Source: JAADCS01 sp964473735 (GTDB lineage Bacteria; Hydrothermota; Hydrothermia; LBFQ01). From it: 9,161 nucleotides of DNA. The translations under genes were made by a program, and so were the position numbers. Below the pieces are notes generated by a model that had not been told where the DNA came from, searched no databases, and saw only the letters and a program-made list of their open reading frames with translations. Below, one piece after another: positions 5,687-9,161 of this stretch (its first letter is position 1; each line of letters begins with the position of its first letter). The stretch is taken from contig CAYYQD010000066.1 in NCBI GenBank assembly GCA_964473735.1, positions 1 through 9,161 on the forward strand. The letters are read 5' to 3'.

Positions 5687-6688
5687 TTACCGTACGTACC
5701 CCAATATCTCCCCCACCAGATCGTCCAGCAGGTTGGGGTTGAAGTGTCTGACCCTCCTATCCCTCCGCTCCTCCAGGGACACCTCCTCTGCTCTCTTTAG
5801 GTTTAACCTTTCCACCAGTCCCATATCCATAAGCCTTCTATCCAGAAACCCGACGGCCGGGAACACGGAGAAGGTGCGGGTGCCTAAAAGGACGGCCTCG
5901 CGGGTCATGGTGCCACCTCCCCCCACGAAGGCGTCCGACCAGTACAGAAGCTGGGGGCCGTCAACCGGTTTAGGAAGTAGGGGGATGCCGTACCGTCCAG
6001 CCATGTCCTTGTCCTCCGGGTTCCTCTGAAGCAGACGGACGTCGTACCCTTTCCCCTTGAGGACCCCGAGGACGTCCCAGAAGTCCCCGTACCCCTTGCT
6101 GTAGAGGGAGGTCGTGGACGGGGGACGGGCGACGACTAAGGGCCTGCGGAACGGGGCCAGCACCCTGTCGGGGAAGGCAGGATCCGGCCGAAAGTCCCGG
6201 AGATAGACCTCCTCCTTCAGCCCCCTGTAGCGCACTACCCTATCGGGATGGGCCCCGAACCTCCTCAGGGCATCCTCCGGGAACCACTCCTGAACGTGTA
6301 TCCTGTGGGCGAGCCTGAACGCCAGATGGTTGGCCGGCTGTCCGTCGTAGTCCATGTAGGTCCATACCCGCAGCCCTGCTATTCTACCCGCCAGGATGGC
6401 GTCGTAGGAGTTGTGGGATAGGGCGAGTCTTATACCCTTACCCCGCACCTCGCCGTACAGGGAGAGAGCCCTACGGAGGAGGGAGGCGGCCTTCTTCACC
6501 TTCCCTTTGCCGCCGTAGGATCCCACTATCTTGAACTTAAGGCCCAGCCTTCTGGCTAAGGGGACTGTCTCCGAGAAGTCCCGGGCGGTTATCAGGACGG
6601 AAACCCCCTCCGATTGTAGTCTTCGTACGATGGGAGCGAAGAACATAACCTGCGGCGAGTTGGCCAGATCTATCCAGACGTCGTACAA
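5687..6688 (-). CDS. DUF354 family protein (GT-B glycosyltransferase-like)
   Basis: A DUF354 protein, a family common in archaea and some bacteria, with a fold predicted to resemble GT-B enzymes such as UDP-GlcNAc 2-epimerase or MurG; no reaction is established, but surface-polysaccharide synthesis is a reasonable guess. The typical opening VWIDLANSPQVMFF (4-17) and TARDFSETV (34-42) are clear, followed by SHNSYDAILAGRIAG (91-105), YMDYDGQPANHLAF (111-124) and the C-terminal SDAFVGGGGTMTREAVLLGT (251-270), the likely nucleotide-sugar site. The frame is open to 6898 across the divergent ahcY start, but family members begin just before VWIDL. The TTG at 6688 gives 333 aa and has TAGAAT 7 nt upstream; the ATG at 6721 would add 11 unsupported residues. 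It is divergent from ahcY across 40 bp. Confidence 0.87.
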   Translation of the reverse strand: MYDVWIDLANSPQVMFFAPIVRRLQSEGVSVLITARDFSETVPLARRLGLKFKIVGSYGGKGKVKKAASLLRRALSLYGEVRGKGIRLALSHNSYDAILAGRIAGLRVWTYMDYDGQPANHLAFRLAHRIHVQEWFPEDALRRFGAHPDRVVRYRGLKEEVYLRDFRPDPAFPDRVLAPFRRPLVVARPPSTTSLYSKGYGDFWDVLGVLKGKGYDVRLLQRNPEDKDMAGRYGIPLLPKPVDGPQLLYWSDAFVGGGGTMTREAVLLGTRTFSVFPAVGFLDRRLMDMGLVERLNLKRAEEVSLEERRDRRVRHFNPNLLDDLVGEILGYVR

Positions 6689-6695
6689 GGGTGAA

Positions 6696-6701
6696 ATTCT
6701 A
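6696..6701 (-). promoter_or_regulatory. -10 hexamer TAGAAT for the DUF354 gene
   Basis: TAGAAT on the minus strand ends 7 nt before the TTG at 6688. No Shine-Dalgarno lies between. It is one of three TAGAAT copies at the same kind of position in this window. Confidence 0.5.
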
Positions 6702-6715
6702 AAGTGAATCCCCCT

Positions 6716-6721
6716 TAACAT
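6716..6721 (+). promoter_or_regulatory. Weak -10-like TAACAT for ahcY
   Basis: TAACAT (4 of 6 consensus positions) ends 7 nt before the ahcY ATG at 6729. No Shine-Dalgarno is seen. It fits the spacing of the other promoters but breaks the TANAAT pattern, so it is the least certain of the set. Confidence 0.3.
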
Positions 6722-6728
6722 AGCCGCC

Positions 6729-7970
6729 ATGCCCCACGTGAAGGACAGGAGTCTGGCACCGACGGGTAGGAAACGTATAGAGTGGGCCGCCGCACGTATG
6801 CCCGTACTTATGGGAATAAGGGACGAGTACGGAAGCACCGAACCCCTTAAAGGTGTGCGCATAGCCGCCTGCTTACACATCACTACCGAGACGGCCAACC
6901 TGATTATAACCCTGAAGGAGATGGGGGCGGAGGTCAGGCTGTGCGCCTCAAACCCACTATCAACTCAGGACGACGTCGCCGCCTCGCTGGTGGAGGACTA
7001 CGGTATAGAGGTTTTCGCCGTTAGGGGTGAAAGCGAGGAGGAGTACTACGCCCATATTCGGCGGTGCCTTGAGTTTAAGCCCCACATAACCATGGACGAC
7101 GGAGGGGACCTGACCGTCGTGGCCCACACCGAGGGCTATCACGAGGGCGTATGGGGAGGGACGGAGGAGACCACGACCGGCGTTAAGAGGCTGAAGGAGA
7201 TGGAGTGGAAGGGGGTCCTCAAGTATCCGGTGATAGCCGTGAACGATTCCAGAACCAAGTTCCTCTTTGACAACCGGTACGGGACCGGTCAGAGCACGGT
7301 TGACGGCATCCTCCGGGCGACAAACCTCCTCATAGCCGGCAGGGTGGTGGTTGTGGCGGGGTACGGCTGGGTGGGAAGGGGTATAGCCATGCGTTTCAAG
7401 GGAATGGGGGCGAGGGTGATAGTGACGGAGATAGATCCGGTAAAGGCCCTGGAGGCCGTACACGACGGCTACGAGGTTATGCCGATGGCCGAGGCCATAA
7501 AGGTGGCCAACGTCGTCGTTACGGCGACGGGGGAGCCGGACATCGTCCGGGGGGAGCACTACGACGTGGCTAAGGACGGGGTAATACTGGCCAACGCGGG
7601 GCACTTTGACGTTGAGATAAACAAGCCGGAGTTAGAGGAGAGGGCCGTGGGAAAGAGGGAGGTTAGACCGAACGTGGTGGAATACACCCTAAAGGACGGA
7701 CGTCGGATATACCTCCTGTGTGAGGGCAGGCTGGTGAATCTCTGTGCTGCGGAGGGACACCCGGCCGAGGTTATGGACCTGTCCTTCTCCAATCAGGCCC
7801 TCGCTACCCTGTACATAAAGGAGAACCGCAGCAGGTTGAAGCCCGCCGTATATACCCTGCCCGAGGCCATAGACGAGGCCGTCGCCGAGAGGAAGCTCCA
7901 GAGTATGGGAATACGGATAGATGAGCCCTCGGAGGCGCAGCTCCGTAGAACGTGGGTGGAAGGTACTTAG
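6729..7970 (+). CDS. ahcY: S-adenosylhomocysteine hydrolase (short type)
   Basis: NAD-dependent hydrolysis of S-adenosylhomocysteine to adenosine and homocysteine, relieving product inhibition of SAM methyltransferases; cytoplasmic tetramer. Substrate-domain landmarks are AACLHITTETA (46-56) with His50, SNPLSTQDDVAASL (74-87), MDDGGDL (122-128) with Asp124, GGTEETTTGV (143-152) with Glu146, and NDSRTKFLFDN (172-182) with Lys176 and Asp181. The NAD loop is GYGWVGRG (211-218); NAGHFDVEI (289-297) and AEGHPAEVMDLSFSNQA (341-357) follow. The 413 aa are the short archaeal/Thermotoga-like form, lacking the roughly 40-residue insert of many bacterial enzymes. The chain ends in RRTWVEGT without the Lys/Tyr tail that contacts NAD of a neighbouring subunit in animal enzymes. 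The start precedes the conserved IEWA segment. It is followed after 6 bp by the glycosyltransferase. Confidence 0.97.
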   Translation: MPHVKDRSLAPTGRKRIEWAAARMPVLMGIRDEYGSTEPLKGVRIAACLHITTETANLIITLKEMGAEVRLCASNPLSTQDDVAASLVEDYGIEVFAVRGESEEEYYAHIRRCLEFKPHITMDDGGDLTVVAHTEGYHEGVWGGTEETTTGVKRLKEMEWKGVLKYPVIAVNDSRTKFLFDNRYGTGQSTVDGILRATNLLIAGRVVVVAGYGWVGRGIAMRFKGMGARVIVTEIDPVKALEAVHDGYEVMPMAEAIKVANVVVTATGEPDIVRGEHYDVAKDGVILANAGHFDVEINKPELEERAVGKREVRPNVVEYTLKDGRRIYLLCEGRLVNLCAAEGHPAEVMDLSFSNQALATLYIKENRSRLKPAVYTLPEAIDEAVAERKLQSMGIRIDEPSEAQLRRTWVEGT

Positions 7971-7976
7971 GGACCG

Positions 7977-9089
7977 ATGGCCCGGAGAGAGGTAGTAGCC
8001 TTCGTACCGATGGGTCCGCCCTACGCCGGCCCGGAGGTCTCCAACTCCATCCTCTTAAAACCGGACAGACTGCCCTTCAACATCCACATCATAAACACCT
8101 CATACCAGAGCAGCAACGCCGAGAAGGGGAGGGTAACGGGTAGGGCCCTTTTGGCGTGGGCCCGGAACCTGTCCCGTCTTATGAGAGCGCTCGTCTCCGT
8201 CGGACCCGACGCCCTTTACTACAACCTGAGCGCCACCCCCCTTGGCCTAATAAAGGACTTCGTCGTCATAAACTTAGCCGCTCCCTTCACTGCCCGGATA
8301 GTAGCCCACGCGAGAGGGGGGCACTACCACAGGCTACACAGGGGAGCCAACCCCTTCGTGCGTCTTTTAGCCCTATGGACGTGGGGGATGTGCCACAGGA
8401 TACTGGTACAGTCCGAGGGTTTGAAGGAACAGTTCCGCGGAGCAGTTCCGGAATACAAGTTAGGGATTGTCCCCAATCCGGCTCCGGAGGAGTTCTTCCA
8501 CCTTCGTCCCGATTACTCAAGGCGGGTGGTCCTATTCGTGGGGCACAGGTCGGTGGCAAAGGGATGGACCACCCTGTTGAAGGTAGTTCCGGAAGTCGTA
8601 AAACGTTTTCCCGACGTCCGTTTCGTCGCCCTTGGGACGGAGATAGAGCAGGAGACCAACGTAACGTGGGTGCCCGGGGAGAGTGTCAGACGGGTCTGGA
8701 AGGAGTACGTGGAGGACAGGGGCCTTAAGGATAGATTCACCGTTAAGGAGAACGTCTTCGGAAGGGATAAGCTCCGTGCGTACGAAGGTGCCTCCGTATT
8801 CGTCTTACCCTCCTACTCCGAGGGTTTTTCAATGGCCGTCCTTGAGGCGATGGCGTCGGGACTGCCCGTGATAACGACGCCGGTCGGGGCCTTACCGGAG
8901 GTGTTACCCGAAGGGACTCCTTTCGTAAGACCGGGCGATACGGTGGGGCTTAAGGACGCACTGATAAGGCTACTGTCCGATGAGGCTCTGAGGAGGGATT
9001 TAGGACGTAGGAACAGGGAGAGAGCCCGGGATTTTCACGAGGACAGAGTGAGGGAAATATTCGCAGAAGAGATTTTCAAGGGTGCGTAA
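7977..9089 (+). CDS. GT4-family glycosyltransferase
   Basis: A retaining GT-B glycosyltransferase of the GT4 family (Glycos_transf_1), probably using a nucleotide-sugar donor to build a cell-surface glycan or glycolipid; donor and acceptor cannot be read from sequence. The N-terminal half (1-165) is divergent, with GPPYAGPEVSNSILL (13-27) as the acceptor-side opening. The C-terminal domain starts near GIVPNPAPEEFF (163-174) and VVLFVGHRSVAKGW (184-197). The diagnostic E-x7-E motif is in SEGFSMAVLEAMASGLPVI (281-299), Glu282 and Glu290, followed by VGALPEVLPEG (303-313). There is no membrane span. The 370 aa are typical. The ATG at 7977 comes 6 bp after ahcY, with only a weak AGGGA ribosome site, so it is probably co-transcribed and translationally coupled with ahcY. 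Confidence 0.92.
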   Translation: MARREVVAFVPMGPPYAGPEVSNSILLKPDRLPFNIHIINTSYQSSNAEKGRVTGRALLAWARNLSRLMRALVSVGPDALYYNLSATPLGLIKDFVVINLAAPFTARIVAHARGGHYHRLHRGANPFVRLLALWTWGMCHRILVQSEGLKEQFRGAVPEYKLGIVPNPAPEEFFHLRPDYSRRVVLFVGHRSVAKGWTTLLKVVPEVVKRFPDVRFVALGTEIEQETNVTWVPGESVRRVWKEYVEDRGLKDRFTVKENVFGRDKLRAYEGASVFVLPSYSEGFSMAVLEAMASGLPVITTPVGALPEVLPEGTPFVRPGDTVGLKDALIRLLSDEALRRDLGRRNRERARDFHEDRVREIFAEEIFKGA

Positions 9090-9161
9090 GCATTTACCTA
9101 ATGAGCACCACTCCGGGTACGAAGCCGGCACGAGCAGTACCGCTACCTCATGAACCTTGCG
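9082..9161 (+). other. Unresolved start of a following gene at the right edge
   Basis: No single frame is convincing here. From the GTG at 9082, overlapping the end of the glycosyltransferase gene, a frame reads MRKHLPNEHHSGYE and stops at 9151-9153 after 23 codons. From the ATG at 9101 a second frame reads MSTTPGTKPARAV to the edge. The third frame, without an early start codon, gives RHEQYRYLMNLA at 9126-9161, the most protein-like stretch and reminiscent of the opening of many SAM-dependent methyltransferases. The mix suggests a real gene start with a base error or frameshift at a contig end. Confidence 0.25.

Noticed and set aside
6689..6898. 70-codon N-terminal extension of the DUF354 protein
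   Set aside because: It runs antisense through the ahcY start and has no resemblance to the family N-terminus.
6960..7604. Long open frame antisense to ahcY (214 codons)
   Set aside because: Rich in His, Tyr, Pro and Arg, as expected of the reverse frame of GC-rich codons; ahcY is conserved throughout and there is no promoter or ribosome site for this frame.
1..9161. Mobile element, CRISPR, toxin-antitoxin, defence or biosynthetic cluster
   Set aside because: No transposase, integrase, repeat array, attachment site or cluster of linked unknown genes is visible; the content is mostly housekeeping.

Overview
The window reads as ordinary chromosome from a thermophile-like bacterium with a Gram-negative type envelope. 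The coding strands are rich in AGG (Arg), ATA (Ile), GAG and AAG codons, a composition common in thermophiles. A phosphoheptose isomerase (heptose/LPS precursor) and a beta-strand-rich protein with a lipoprotein-like leader suggest an outer membrane. The adenosylhomocysteinase is the short type found in archaea and deep-branching bacteria, and DUF354 also points that way. I cannot name the phylum from sequence alone. I see no mobile element, CRISPR array, tRNA or rRNA.

Layout, left to right: (i) the first codons of a gene leaving the left edge on the minus strand; (ii) an unrecognised all-helical 187-residue protein (minus), divergent from csaA (plus); (iii) yjbQ-gmhA, a two-gene minus-strand unit whose 3' end overlaps the 3' end of csaA by 45 bp; (iv) a probable outer-membrane lipoprotein (plus), divergent from yjbQ and ending directly against folE; (v) rlmB-folE, a two-gene minus-strand unit; (vi) fumC (minus); (vii) a DUF354 glycosyltransferase-like gene (minus), divergent from (viii) ahcY plus a GT4 glycosyltransferase (plus), followed by an unresolved gene start at the right edge. 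No gap between genes exceeds about 90 bp.

The genes are mostly housekeeping: one-carbon and SAM recycling (ahcY), pterin synthesis (folE), rRNA methylation (rlmB), the TCA cycle (fumC) and envelope sugars (gmhA, DUF354, GT4). I found no dedicated new multi-gene system.

The most interesting signal is how the genes start. Eight genes that begin a transcription unit lack a Shine-Dalgarno and instead carry a TANAAT hexamer ending 6-9 nt before the start codon; ahcY has a weaker version. The two clearest operon-internal genes (gmhA, folE) instead have strong Shine-Dalgarno sequences. This is what widespread leaderless transcription would look like, and it resolves several start codons, including a TTG.
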